Virus record (IMG/VR): IMGVR_UViG_3300002514_003933
Span: 1 to 31,864 of that record
Strand: one strand, 5' to 3'
DNA: 31,864 bases
From: a virus
In this document: positions 1-7,262 of the stretch, piece by piece
Layout: every line of letters starts with the position of its first letter
Position numbering within the stretch: the stretch's first letter is position 1
Translations under genes and position numbers: made by a program
The notes under the pieces: model-generated
Databases searched by the model: none
The model's input: only the letters and a program-made list of their open reading frames with translations
What the model was told of the DNA's origin: nothing

Positions 1-212
1 CCATCGGCAAGCCACACGGTGCGACCCTTCAGGCCCATCTGATCCTTTGGACCCAAGCCCGTATGCAAACGTAACTGTATGGCGAGTTCCTTCTCAAAGG
101 ACTCCACGGAACCCTGCTTGTCCAGTCCAGCGAGGATGGTCCGACGTTCGTCTGATCCCACAGGAAGGGTGGACGCAAATCGGATCAGCATCCGGCGAGT
201 AGGTTCAGTCAT
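1..212 (-). CDS. Partial protein with N-terminal LIRxASTLPxGS motif
   Basis: The first 70 residues are visible; the gene runs off the left edge. Residues 9-30 carry the motif LIRFASTLPVGSDERRTIL, which recurs in three other proteins of this window, both at N-termini and internally. The ATG at 212 follows a CGGAGG-like stretch, and a CGGTAG-N5-CTAT element lies at 252-268, 42 bases upstream of the start, so this is a late-type gene. The rest of the visible part has no family I recognise. By analogy with the other carriers it is probably a virion-associated or internal protein (inference). Confidence 0.75.
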   Translation of the reverse strand, partial: MTEPTRRMLIRFASTLPVGSDERRTILAGLDKQGSVESFEKELAIQLRLHTGLGPKDQMGLKGRTVWLAD

Positions 213-251
213 GGTCTTTGCCTCCGAAAAGGGTTTCTCCCCGTAACCTCC

Positions 252-268
252 CGATAGGAGACTTACCG
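252..268 (-). promoter_or_regulatory. Late-promoter-like element, copy 1
   Basis: Minus-strand reading is CGGTAA-GTCTC-CTATCG. It matches the CGGTAG-N5-CTAT pattern seen before other late-type genes. The last T of CTAT is 42 bases from the ATG at 212. It lies just after the stop codon of the preceding zinc-ribbon gene. Confidence 0.6.
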
Positions 269-272
269 GCCC

Positions 273-731
273 TCACTCATCAGACTTCTTCTTGGTCGCG
301 TTGGCTATGTCGAATGCCGCCTGCCGGTGTTGGTTGATGGCCTTGCGCTCACCTTCCTCGACCACGCGGTATCCCCCATCTCGCTCTTTCACGAGATGGT
401 CCATGGTGATCCCACGACCTTTCTTGGCCTCATTGCGGACGATCTCGGCTTTCTTGGCTCGGTTCTCGTGGATCTTCCCCCAACGGGCTTCTGCATCCCG
501 CCCGATTGCTTTGTCGTAGTTCCAGTCATCGGAGGTGCCCGTGTTGGGGGGAGCAGCCCCTCTCAACTGGCTTTGAGGATGGGCGAAGGCAAAGTTGGTG
601 GCCGACACCCGCTTCTTTCCCTCCCCTCCGCACTCGGGGCACGGGTGCGTGTCGGAGTCTTCCACCATGCGCCGAAACAAATGCTCAAAGCGGTCCCCAC
701 AGGACAGGCAGGTGTACTCATAGATCGGCAT
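273..731 (-). CDS. FmdB-family zinc-ribbon protein
   Basis: A 152-aa protein beginning MPIYEYTC, the usual opening of the FmdB/CxxC_CxxC regulatory-type zinc ribbon. CLSC near residues 8-11 and CPEC near residues 31-34 give the four metal ligands. The remainder is charged, Lys/Glu-rich and probably helical. An in-frame ATG lies 6 bases upstream (737) and a TTG at 758; I chose 731 because the family starts with MPxYEY. A second copy of the family lies at 29454-29834. Phage members of this family are often encoded among structural genes, but their role is not established. The exact start is the weak point. Confidence 0.85.
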   Translation of the reverse strand: MPIYEYTCLSCGDRFEHLFRRMVEDSDTHPCPECGGEGKKRVSATNFAFAHPQSQLRGAAPPNTGTSDDWNYDKAIGRDAEARWGKIHENRAKKAEIVRNEAKKGRGITMDHLVKERDGGYRVVEEGERKAINQHRQAAFDIANATKKKSDE

Positions 732-805
732 AGACATCCCAAGGGGGTACGATTTCAAGACCTTCCGGTAATAGATACCCCGAACACCCCCTCACGGAGC
801 ATCCT

Positions 806-1051
806 ATGTCCGCTCTCCTCAATACCGTCCTCATCTGCGAGGGCGAGCAAGTACCCCCTGGCGACACCGACGAAGAAAAGGAAGCCGCCTACTTCGCTGC
901 ATGGCAGACCTTGATCGACAATGGCATGGCCTGGAGCCTACAAGGCTGGTTCGGAAGAACCGCGATGCACTTCATCGAGTGCGGGCACTGCACCCTCCCT
1001 AAAGACAAGGGTGAGGAAGCCGAGGTCACCGAATCGGTGGACCAGTCGTAA
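806..1051 (+). CDS. Small conserved phage-type protein, plus strand
   Basis: An 81-aa protein on the opposite strand to nearly everything else. The core, with AWQTLIDNGMAWSLQGWFGR followed by a Thr-Ala and a short Cys-containing tail (CGHC), resembles a small protein of unknown function found in many tailed phages. I recognise the pattern but no activity. The ATG is preceded by ACGGAGC seven bases upstream. Its last 26 bases overlap the end of the convergent minus-strand gene 1026-1346. The upstream gap (759-805) has a CGGTAA half-element on the plus strand but not the CTAT half. Confidence 0.8.
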   Translation: MSALLNTVLICEGEQVPPGDTDEEKEAAYFAAWQTLIDNGMAWSLQGWFGRTAMHFIECGHCTLPKDKGEEAEVTESVDQS

Positions 1052-1346
1052 TGAGCACCCCCTTCACGAAGGGTAGCTTCTGGATCGCATCAACCACTCC
1101 ACGTCGTTCCTCCAACGCGATGGGGAGGTCCAGAGTGACCGTGACGGGAGAAACCCGCTTGATGATGGGGATGGTGCTCGTCTGGCGAGCAGCGAGTCCC
1201 TGAATCTTCTGCAAGTAAGGATCTCTGCCAGGGAGGTCTATGTTGACGTTCAACCTCACATAATGAGGCTTCTTCCCCTTACTCACGGGGAGATCGCGAA
1301 CGACCTGATGCCGCAACGCGACCCTCGTGGTGAGGGGAAGGTCCAT
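1026..1346 (-). CDS. Hypothetical protein downstream of lysin
   Basis: A 106-aa protein with no family I recognise. It is rich in hydrophobic beta-type stretches (VRLNVNIDLPG, VTVTLDLPIAL) and has no membrane helix or Cys. The ATG at 1346 lies two bases after the TAG of the lysin gene, so it is the next gene of the same operon and probably translated by coupling. Its 3' end overlaps the convergent plus-strand gene by 26 bases. Position next to the lysin could suggest a lysis accessory or virion role, but nothing in the sequence confirms this. A longer reading up to 1466 would lie inside the lysin gene and is unlikely. Confidence 0.65.
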   Translation of the reverse strand: MDLPLTTRVALRHQVVRDLPVSKGKKPHYVRLNVNIDLPGRDPYLQKIQGLAARQTSTIPIIKRVSPVTVTLDLPIALEERRGVVDAIQKLPFVKGVLITTGPPIR

Positions 1347-1348
1347 CT

Positions 1349-2173
1349 CTACCACCACTGATCGAGGAGGGTGTAACTGAAGGTGTCGCGGCCCGTCTTG
1401 TCCTTTTGGGCGTTTGCCAACTCCATCATCTTGGCGAATCCATCCGCCGAAGCATGGACTTGGCATCCGGCGCTGTATTTGTTGACGTACTTGGAAACCC
1501 CGTCAGGGGTGCGGGTGCTGGCATGGAGGTTGATCCCAAAGTAGCCCGTCGCGATAGTGCTGGGGTCAAGGTCCAACTTGTCGTCGCCCGAATCATCCCG
1601 ATAGACAGACACCTCGCCTGCCCTTTGGCACAAAGCCAAGTATTTGCCCCCGTGCATATCGATCTTCCAAGTGTCGAGGTACTGCCCCGCCACGAGCACG
1701 GCGCAGCCAGCCGAGTTCATCGGGTTGACCAAGTAGTAGGTGCCTGGGTCCGTCGTTCCGGGCCAATAATGGGCCTCCCACAGCCCATCGTCATTGACGT
1801 AGGCGCAACCCAACATGTCGTCGTAGGTATTGGCACTTCGGTTCGGGGCACGAACCCCAAAGAGAAAGAGCCGCCAGGGATCACCCCACGTCTTGTAGCC
1901 CAACTCTTGGGCTTGCCGAATCACAGGAGGTACTGGGCTCGGAGCCGCCACTCCTGCGTTCGCGGGGTCATCGGAGAGCAACTTGCCCCAGGTGGCTTGC
2001 CCCACAATCCCATCTGAAACCAACCCGTTGGCTGACTGGAACGCCTTGACCTTGGCTTCCGTCCCTGACCCGAAGATTCCGTCGGCGGCACAGTCAAAGC
2101 CGTGCTTCGTCAGGCTCTCTTGGCAAGTCGTTACGTCGGCCCCTCTGGACCCTTTTCGGATAGTAGATGGCAT
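1349..2173 (-). CDS. Endolysin-like protein: peptidoglycan-binding plus SxGCQ domain
   Basis: A 274-aa protein. Residues about 5-68 form a PG_binding_1 type domain (RKGSRGADVTTCQESL, then DGIFGSGTEAKVKAFQ and DGIVGQATWGKL). A Pro-rich linker follows, then a C-terminal domain of about 180 residues ending in GINLHAST...YSAGCQVHAS. The His and the SxGC arrangement recall the L,D-transpeptidase (YkuD) active site H...SxGC and related phage peptidoglycan hydrolases. The likely role is cell-wall cleavage at lysis or from the virion (inference). No signal peptide or membrane segment is visible, so it would need a holin. A late-type element lies 33 bases upstream of the ATG. The catalytic class is uncertain: muramidase or amidase signatures are not seen. 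Confidence 0.8.
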   Translation of the reverse strand: MPSTIRKGSRGADVTTCQESLTKHGFDCAADGIFGSGTEAKVKAFQSANGLVSDGIVGQATWGKLLSDDPANAGVAAPSPVPPVIRQAQELGYKTWGDPWRLFLFGVRAPNRSANTYDDMLGCAYVNDDGLWEAHYWPGTTDPGTYYLVNPMNSAGCAVLVAGQYLDTWKIDMHGGKYLALCQRAGEVSVYRDDSGDDKLDLDPSTIATGYFGINLHASTRTPDGVSKYVNKYSAGCQVHASADGFAKMMELANAQKDKTGRDTFSYTLLDQWW

Positions 2174-2203
2174 CTGGTTCTCTCTTCTTTTATCGAGGCT
2201 TCC

Positions 2204-2220
2204 GCATAGGATTGCTACCG
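2204..2220 (-). promoter_or_regulatory. Late-promoter-like element, copy 2
   Basis: Minus-strand reading is CGGTAG-CAATC-CTATGC. The TAG of the first half is the stop codon of the gene at 2215-3444. The last T of CTAT is 33 bases from the lysin ATG. Confidence 0.65.
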
Positions 2221-3444
2221 AATGACCTCGTAGTTGCGGGTGCGATCACGGAACCACGGGTCCGAGATCGACACGAGGCCCAAGTTGTCTGTGGCGATGA
2301 GGCGCGTAGGTGACCCCATCTCGATCAGTTGTGCGTCGTCCAAGCCTGCCGCCATCTTCTCCTGTCCGACAGTGGCGGGGATCACGCGCATCACGGTCCT
2401 CCCGAGCGGAACGTGGATGGCCCAGTCAGTCATAACGCTCAACGATAGGGAAGCCGTGTAGAAGTAATCGTCGCCATTCTCGTCGTAGATTTCTTCGGCC
2501 TCACCACCCATGCTGACGGACGTGATCTCGATTCCCTCGGTGGAAAGCCTCTCCCGTGCCTCCGTGTGGAGGTACATGAGGGTGCGGTCAGTGATCTCCC
2601 CTTGGGCGTACACGTCACGGGCCATAATGTCCATGTCCATGCTCATCTCCCACCTGCCGCCGAACTCCTTGGCCACATCTTCCCGTCGTTCCGTGACAAC
2701 CACCGCCATAATGTCCCCGTCATAGGCCCTGCGCCCAAAGGCGAGAACCACTCCGGGGATAGCATCCACATCAGCGCCGTTCTCGGGGAGGGGGAACGGG
2801 CCAGTGCTGGTCCCGGCGTAGCGGTAATCCACCGACATTGACGTGTTGGAAGGGAGGGGGGCCGCCAAAGTGATTTGCCCTGTGGTGGCATCCGCCGTGT
2901 AGTTGACCCCCTCATACAAGAGAATGTTTCCCGGCATCTCGTAGACTTGAAGGCTTCCGGGGTGGAAAGCCCCTGCGCCGACCTCATATAGACGAGGGCC
3001 AAGCATCGTCGCCGTCTCGTCAATCACATCCAGCAACGGGTCCACATAGAAGACAAGCCTTTCCGTCTGCTCGCCCCGATAGGTGATGACCTCTTCGCGG
3101 ACCTCGATGTAGTAGACCCCAGGGGGAGACGGGAAGACCCCGTTATTGGCACGGATCGCAGCACCGTTCTCACGCACCCACTCGATGCTCGTTCCATTCT
3201 GCCCATACACTTTGGTCAGGAAGCAGTACGCGATGATGGTGCCCTGAAAGTGATCTGCCGCCAGTTGAAAGGGGCTCGCACTCTGGCTTTTCAGGATGAT
3301 GGCTTCCTGGGGGCGCTCCCGAAATGAGAACCGCCCCTGGATGTTAGGCACCAAGGAGTCCCGGTACTTCGGGTCTTTCGACCACAAGTACCTGATCTCT
3401 TGGATCATACGGCGTTTCAAAGCCTCGGTAAGATTTGCGTACAA
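2215..3444 (-). CDS. Putative virion structural protein
   Basis: A 409-aa acidic protein with no transmembrane segment. It begins with a helical region (residues 1-30), followed by long beta-rich stretches such as LLYEGVNYTADATTGQITL and SMSVDYRYAG. The C-terminal part (about residues 330-409) is also beta-rich. This composition and its place between the lysin and other late genes fit a neck, tail or baseplate structural protein. I do not recognise a named family. An element of the late type lies 47 bases upstream of the ATG and directly follows the TGA of the Dps-like gene. The gene ends in TAG, which also forms part of the next late element. Confidence 0.7.
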   Translation of the reverse strand: MYANLTEALKRRMIQEIRYLWSKDPKYRDSLVPNIQGRFSFRERPQEAIILKSQSASPFQLAADHFQGTIIAYCFLTKVYGQNGTSIEWVRENGAAIRANNGVFPSPPGVYYIEVREEVITYRGEQTERLVFYVDPLLDVIDETATMLGPRLYEVGAGAFHPGSLQVYEMPGNILLYEGVNYTADATTGQITLAAPLPSNTSMSVDYRYAGTSTGPFPLPENGADVDAIPGVVLAFGRRAYDGDIMAVVVTERREDVAKEFGGRWEMSMDMDIMARDVYAQGEITDRTLMYLHTEARERLSTEGIEITSVSMGGEAEEIYDENGDDYFYTASLSLSVMTDWAIHVPLGRTVMRVIPATVGQEKMAAGLDDAQLIEMGSPTRLIATDNLGLVSISDPWFRDRTRNYEVIR

Positions 3445-3488
3445 GCGTCCTCCGACGGGAGGGGTCAGGATACCCTACCGGGGTTGGC

Positions 3489-3505
3489 TCATAGGCGGCC
3501 TACCG
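3489..3505 (-). promoter_or_regulatory. Late-promoter-like element, copy 3
   Basis: Minus-strand reading is CGGTAG-GCCGC-CTATGA, starting right after the TGA of the Dps-like gene. The last T of CTAT is 47 bases from the ATG at 3444. Confidence 0.6.
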
Positions 3506-4651
3506 TCAGAGCAACTCCTCGGACCACCGTGCCATGCGGTCCTTGTTCATCTGGACCACTTTCTTTTCCCCCGGCACTTCGGTCTGAATGACGTACCGGT
3601 TGAGGGTGGAGAACGCTGCCCCACCGGGCTCATCCTTGATCTCGTCAGGGGTAGGGGGTGCCTCGTCGGCTTCCGCTACGGCCTTGGCTTCCGACACGTC
3701 CATGTTGTCTTGTTCCGACGCTTTCTCGGCAATCTCGGGATTGTTGCTGATGGCGTTCGACTGCGAGAACTCCAGCACTTCCTTCTTTTCGGGGTCATCG
3801 TAGAAGGCATCCTCGGCGGTCGGTGCGCCCGACCCCCGCTTCCGCTTCTTGCGAGCCGCGCCTTCCGCCACACGCAACACCCGCTGATAATCTTGCAGTT
3901 CGTCCTGGGCGATCCAGTGGAGTGGTTCGGCAGCCGACTCAACCCCAAAAGGAAGGGTGCCCTTCGCGTGAAACTTTAGGGTCTTCATCGCGCTCCGATG
4001 ATCCCCGAACTCAAACCCTCCCACTCGCATCTTCTTCGCAGCGATGGAGGCTTCCAAGTACCCCACGGCCTCGATACGAGACAGTAGGTCTTTGGCGATC
4101 TTCTGGGCCTCTTTATGGGACACCATCGGGTGATCCCCTGCCTGCTTTTGGGTGAGGGGTTCCGTGAGGGTCTGTTGAAGCAGGTAGGTGTTCTCCTCGT
4201 GGGAGTTCGCAGTCGCCATGAGCCAGTCATCGAGGCCCAAGGTCATAGCCCTGGCACCCTTGATCCCCTCGTAGGCGACCCTGATTGCTTCTTGAAGATC
4301 CTCCTCCGAACGAATCCCGCGCTTGTGGTGGCAAGAGATCCGACCCCAATCCAGGGTAAAGTTGTAGATGGCCTCCACTTGACGGTTGAGGTCAAGGGCA
4401 TCCCCGCCGAGGTATCCGGCGATCTTCTCGGCCAACTGATCTACCTGCTCCTGCACCGACTGATACAGCCGATCAAAGAGCAGATGGTTTCCGTAGAACG
4501 ATCCCCCCACGACCTGCCAATGACTCGTCTGGTAGGAGAGGTATTGGGCACGGAGACAGGCAAGCACGTCGGTCAAGAGCCGCCGCACAACGTCCCGCTG
4601 CATCGGGGTCGCGGTGAGGTACGCTTTCTTGTCTCGTTCGTGCTGGTTCAT
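3506..4651 (-). CDS. Dps/ferritin-like domain protein with long C-terminal extension
   Basis: A 381-aa protein. Residues about 15-165 match the four-helix Dps fold. H44, H56, D60, D71 and E75 have exactly the spacing (12, 4, 11, 4) of the E. coli Dps ferroxidase ligands H51, H63, D67, D78 and E82, in the context SHWQVVGG, NHLLFD and DQLAEKI. A later segment, ANSHEENTYLLQQTL, fits the last helix. The remaining 215 residues are an extension of unknown function: a Lys/Arg patch (ARKKRKRG) near residue 270, then an acidic, probably disordered region, then a short C-terminal beta-like segment. Dps proteins oxidise Fe(II) with peroxide and coat DNA. The start at 4651 overlaps the upstream stop (ATGA), indicating coupling with the 4648-4983 gene. 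It lies in a late operon, so a virion location is plausible but unproven. Confidence 0.82.
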   Translation of the reverse strand: MNQHERDKKAYLTATPMQRDVVRRLLTDVLACLRAQYLSYQTSHWQVVGGSFYGNHLLFDRLYQSVQEQVDQLAEKIAGYLGGDALDLNRQVEAIYNFTLDWGRISCHHKRGIRSEEDLQEAIRVAYEGIKGARAMTLGLDDWLMATANSHEENTYLLQQTLTEPLTQKQAGDHPMVSHKEAQKIAKDLLSRIEAVGYLEASIAAKKMRVGGFEFGDHRSAMKTLKFHAKGTLPFGVESAAEPLHWIAQDELQDYQRVLRVAEGAARKKRKRGSGAPTAEDAFYDDPEKKEVLEFSQSNAISNNPEIAEKASEQDNMDVSEAKAVAEADEAPPTPDEIKDEPGGAAFSTLNRYVIQTEVPGEKKVVQMNKDRMARWSEELL

Positions 4652-4983
4652 TCCTCCATCTCCAAGACCTGTGCGAGCGTTTCGGTCCAAGCGTCATATT
4701 GACCGCTGGACCCATCGGACGGGAGACTGGGCTTATGCTTCTTTCGCGCCTTGCGGAGATCATCTGGGCTCCTGACATTGAGCCGCTTCATCTCGGCCTT
4801 GGCTATCCCAAGCATCTCCTTTTGCGTCTTCCCCCAGTGCTTCCAAGGTTCCTTGGCGGCTCTCCGTCGGAGCCCAGCCAGGATGGCTCGGCGCATCCCA
4901 TCTCCCGCAGGGAGAGTGGAGGCGAGACGGATGAGGATCCGGCGATCTTGGGAGGCTTCCTTTTTCAGTTCTTCGTCAACCAC
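4648..4983 (-). CDS. Small basic protein with LIRxASTLPxG motif
   Basis: A 111-aa, Lys/Arg-rich protein. Residues 17-38 carry LIRLASTLPAGDGMRRAIL, one of six copies of this motif in the window. The rest is helical and basic (AKAEMKRLNVRSPDDLRKAR) with a Ser/Gly linker and an acidic tail. The start is a GTG at 4983 with GAGGA about nine bases upstream; the frame is open for a further 23 codons upstream but has no ATG or GTG there. The stop overlaps the start of the Dps-like gene. It belongs to the same operon as the 570-aa repeat-bearing protein. Function unknown; a DNA-binding or capsid-internal role is a guess from charge and motif. Confidence 0.75.
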   Translation of the reverse strand: MVDEELKKEASQDRRILIRLASTLPAGDGMRRAILAGLRRRAAKEPWKHWGKTQKEMLGIAKAEMKRLNVRSPDDLRKARKKHKPSLPSDGSSGQYDAWTETLAQVLEMEE

Positions 4984-5072
4984 AATGTCTTCCTCGTCAA
5001 AGCCCGGAGGATGGGGATGTTCATGGGGGAGCGACCGCTCCTCTCCCTCGCTTCACGAATAACGGTAGGTCA

Positions 5073-6785
5073 TCAGAGCATCCGCTTCAGTTCGGCCTTG
5101 ATCGCCTTGGCAACCGGCCCCCGCCAGGAACGGGCGTTGGTGAGGAAGTACCGCACGATCATGTCGGCGCTGTCGTGCCCGTACATATCGCTCATGCGGT
5201 TCAGGGAGAGCATCGCATCGAGGTAAGGCTTGGCCGCGTAGTTGACCTTGGAACCCCAGTCCGATTTGATCTCACGGGCAATCAGATGCAGCGGGCGGCC
5301 CGCCTGCTTGGCCCGAGGCTGCTCCCACTCCAACACGCCATCCGGGGTGTCGGGAACGAAAGCCATCTTCACGAGCGTATCGTTGAACTCATCGAGGGAG
5401 CCCGCAACTGACCAGGGCCACTTGCGCTGGAGAGCCAGCCGACCAGAGGACTTCTTCTTGGATTCCTCCCCAAAGGGCTTCTTCTCGTTAGTCTCGCCGT
5501 CGCCGTCCTTATCGTTGCCCTTGGGGTTCGGGTTGTCTTCCTCGGTGAACTGGTGCTTCTTCAACTCCTCGGGGAGTTTCTGCTTCCCGGTCAGTCGAGT
5601 CCGACCTTCCCTCATCTGGGCTGCCTGTGCCTTGGCTCGATCAGCCTCGGCTTGCTGTTCGTTGGCTTCGGCCTCGGCCTGCAACTTTTCGGCTTCCTGC
5701 TCGGAAGCGAACCGGAGAGCACCGCTGTACTGCTCGGCCAGCCCCTTCGCCAGATGGGCGAGGTAATGGTTCACGTCCCCGTTCTTGAAGTCGATCATGC
5801 GGAGGGTTTCTTCGATCTTCGCCTTCTCGCTGCCACGGGTCTGTTTGATGGCTTCGATCACCACCTCGTTGGGGATACTGTGTGTGACCCCCTGCCGGTC
5901 GGTGACCTCAAACACCTTCGACGGGATGTTCTTCTCCTTGAAGAACATGTCGAACCAAGAGGCCGCCGCCTTTTCAACCGGGGGAGATCCGACAGTCTGA
6001 CACCGCCCTTCACAGTTGCCCCCACAGGAGCAGTTGCCCCCACAGGCGTACCGCTCGATGGGCAGAAGATCATCTTGGGAAGCGGCCTTCGCCATCCCCA
6101 TCACGTCTGCGAGATCCCCGCGTGAGTAGCCTCCGACAGCCTTGGCAGCGTCGTCGTCCGACACCCCCAACGACTCAAAGTAAGCCTGGAGTGCCGCAGC
6201 CATCTCTTTCGGGGAGGTGGCCTTCATGCGCTCTTTCTTGATGAAGGACTTGAATCCATCAAGTGCCTTCGACTTGGACAGCATCTCCAACTTCTTGGGG
6301 GCCGAGGCGCTTCCTGCTGATCTCATCCCGCAGGGCGAGCCCGGTGTGGATGCCCGCTCGACCGGAAGGAGGTCAGCCTCCATGGCTTCCTCCATCTCCT
6401 TCCGCATCTTCTTGACGGAATCGGGAGGATTGTCGTGCATTTCCTTGAACTCGGGTCCAACGACAGCCGCTACTTCCTCGACGGTCATCTTCTTCCCCTC
6501 GGGGAACTTGGCCCGTCGGGCCATCGACCCACCCGGCAAGTATTCGGGGTTGACCATGTAGAGTTCCTGGCTGACCTTGCCCCTCGTATAGAGGATGGTC
6601 TTCTTGGCTACGAGAGTACCCCTGTCCTTCCACTCCACATCCATCGTGCGCGGACCCCCCTCGATGTGTTCCTTACGAGCACGAGGGGCATTACCGAGGG
6701 CGGCGTTGTACTCACGCTCCGTAGCCGACTGCATCTTCTCACCAAAGGCGGTGCGGGAAGCAAGTTCAATAGGTAGTAGAGCCAT
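5073..6785 (-). CDS. 570-aa repeat-bearing late protein, possibly internal virion protein
   Basis: The ATG at 6785 has AGGAG eight bases upstream; a longer reading from 6818 is less likely. The protein is modular. A short motif LLP(I/V)E occurs at residues 3-7, 139-143 and 240-244, each followed by a basic or hydrophobic turn (LAS, RAS, RYAC). After the third copy comes a Cys cluster, CGGNCSCGGNCEGRC (residues 248-262), that could bind metal or form disulfides. Residues 360-395 are an Ala/Glu/Gln coiled coil. Residues 405-445 are low-complexity and acidic. The C-terminal 100 residues form a compact domain with VRYFLTNARSWRGPVAKAIK. The repeated boundary motif suggests a polyprotein or a protein with several targeting segments (inference). 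No enzyme signature is visible. It heads the operon 6785-3506, with a late-type element 32 bases upstream. Confidence 0.75.
   Translation of the reverse strand: MALLPIELASRTAFGEKMQSATEREYNAALGNAPRARKEHIEGGPRTMDVEWKDRGTLVAKKTILYTRGKVSQELYMVNPEYLPGGSMARRAKFPEGKKMTVEEVAAVVGPEFKEMHDNPPDSVKKMRKEMEEAMEADLLPVERASTPGSPCGMRSAGSASAPKKLEMLSKSKALDGFKSFIKKERMKATSPKEMAAALQAYFESLGVSDDDAAKAVGGYSRGDLADVMGMAKAASQDDLLPIERYACGGNCSCGGNCEGRCQTVGSPPVEKAAASWFDMFFKEKNIPSKVFEVTDRQGVTHSIPNEVVIEAIKQTRGSEKAKIEETLRMIDFKNGDVNHYLAHLAKGLAEQYSGALRFASEQEAEKLQAEAEANEQQAEADRAKAQAAQMREGRTRLTGKQKLPEELKKHQFTEEDNPNPKGNDKDGDGETNEKKPFGEESKKKSSGRLALQRKWPWSVAGSLDEFNDTLVKMAFVPDTPDGVLEWEQPRAKQAGRPLHLIAREIKSDWGSKVNYAAKPYLDAMLSLNRMSDMYGHDSADMIVRYFLTNARSWRGPVAKAIKAELKRML
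6013..6046. repeat. Two tandem 16-base copies inside the Cys-rich segment
   Basis: CAGTTGCCCCCACAGG occurs at 6013-6028 and 6031-6046, period 18 bases. On the coding (minus) strand it encodes two successive Cys-Gly-Gly-Asn-Cys units, so the cysteine cluster appears to have grown by tandem duplication of six codons. Confidence 0.85.
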
Positions 6786-6814
6786 GGTGAAATCTCCTGT
6801 CGCCCAGTCCCCCT

Positions 6815-6831
6815 CCATAGAGGAGCTACCG
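6815..6831 (-). promoter_or_regulatory. Late-promoter-like element, copy 4
   Basis: Minus-strand reading is CGGTAG-CTCCT-CTATGG, in the gap after the stop at 6834-6836. The last T of CTAT is 32 bases from the ATG at 6785. It would drive the three-gene operon 6785-3506. Confidence 0.65.
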
Positions 6832-6833
6832 GG

Positions 6834-7262
6834 CTACGCGAATACGTCGTACCCGACCGAGCCGGTGACGGTAGCCCCCGCTTGGACGGTGAATCCCAGC
6901 GTGGTCTTGTTGGTGATACGGAAGGGGGCAAAAATGTCGCCAGTGATCTGGACACGGTAGTTGGTGTCGGAGAACGCTTCTGCGAAGGTCACATCCTCGT
7001 GAGTGGATGCGGTGAATGTAAGGGTGCCGTTGACGGCGGATGTGAGTGCCAAGATTGTCTCCACGGTTGTCATCGCAGAAGAAATGTCGGTCGTCACGCT
7101 CTGCGGGATCTGGGTGTAAGGGGACAGGACGAATCCGTAGGGGTCTTGAATGTCCTGCACACTGATGATGCCCTGGGAGTTCACGGCAATCGTAAACGTG
7201 TAGATGTCCGGCGAGGTGCCAGACCGGTAAATGAACTCCGATTGGGCGAGGGAGGCGGCCAT
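6834..7262 (-). CDS. Small beta-rich virion-like protein
   Basis: A 142-aa protein, almost entirely beta-strand in character. The C-terminal half (TLTFTASTHEDVTFAEAF, then YRVQITG and GFTVQAGATVTGSVGYDV) resembles beta-sandwich domains of tail, fibre or lectin-like virion proteins. The ATG at 7262 forms a TGATG overlap with the stop of the preceding gene, so it is co-translated with it. A GTG six bases upstream (7268) is possible but less likely. There is no Cys, no signal peptide and no catalytic motif. A structural role is inferred from fold character and neighbours only. Confidence 0.7.
   Translation of the reverse strand: MAASLAQSEFIYRSGTSPDIYTFTIAVNSQGIISVQDIQDPYGFVLSPYTQIPQSVTTDISSAMTTVETILALTSAVNGTLTFTASTHEDVTFAEAFSDTNYRVQITGDIFAPFRITNKTTLGFTVQAGATVTGSVGYDVFA

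Noticed and set aside
732-805. Late-type element for the plus-strand gene at 806
   Set aside because: Only the CGGTAA half is present (plus strand); the CTAT half at the fixed spacing is missing.
5553-6125. Long plus-strand open frame opposite the 570-aa protein
   Set aside because: It is antisense to a gene with a good ribosome site and clear modular protein sequence; its own translation is low-complexity without a ribosome site.
5073-6785. Prohead-protease cleavage sites at LLP(I/V)E or at GSxE in the LIRxAST motif
   Set aside because: LLPIE has Pro rather than Ile/Leu at the T4-type P3 position, and SxE is present in only some LIRxAST copies. Processing is possible but the known consensus rules do not fit.
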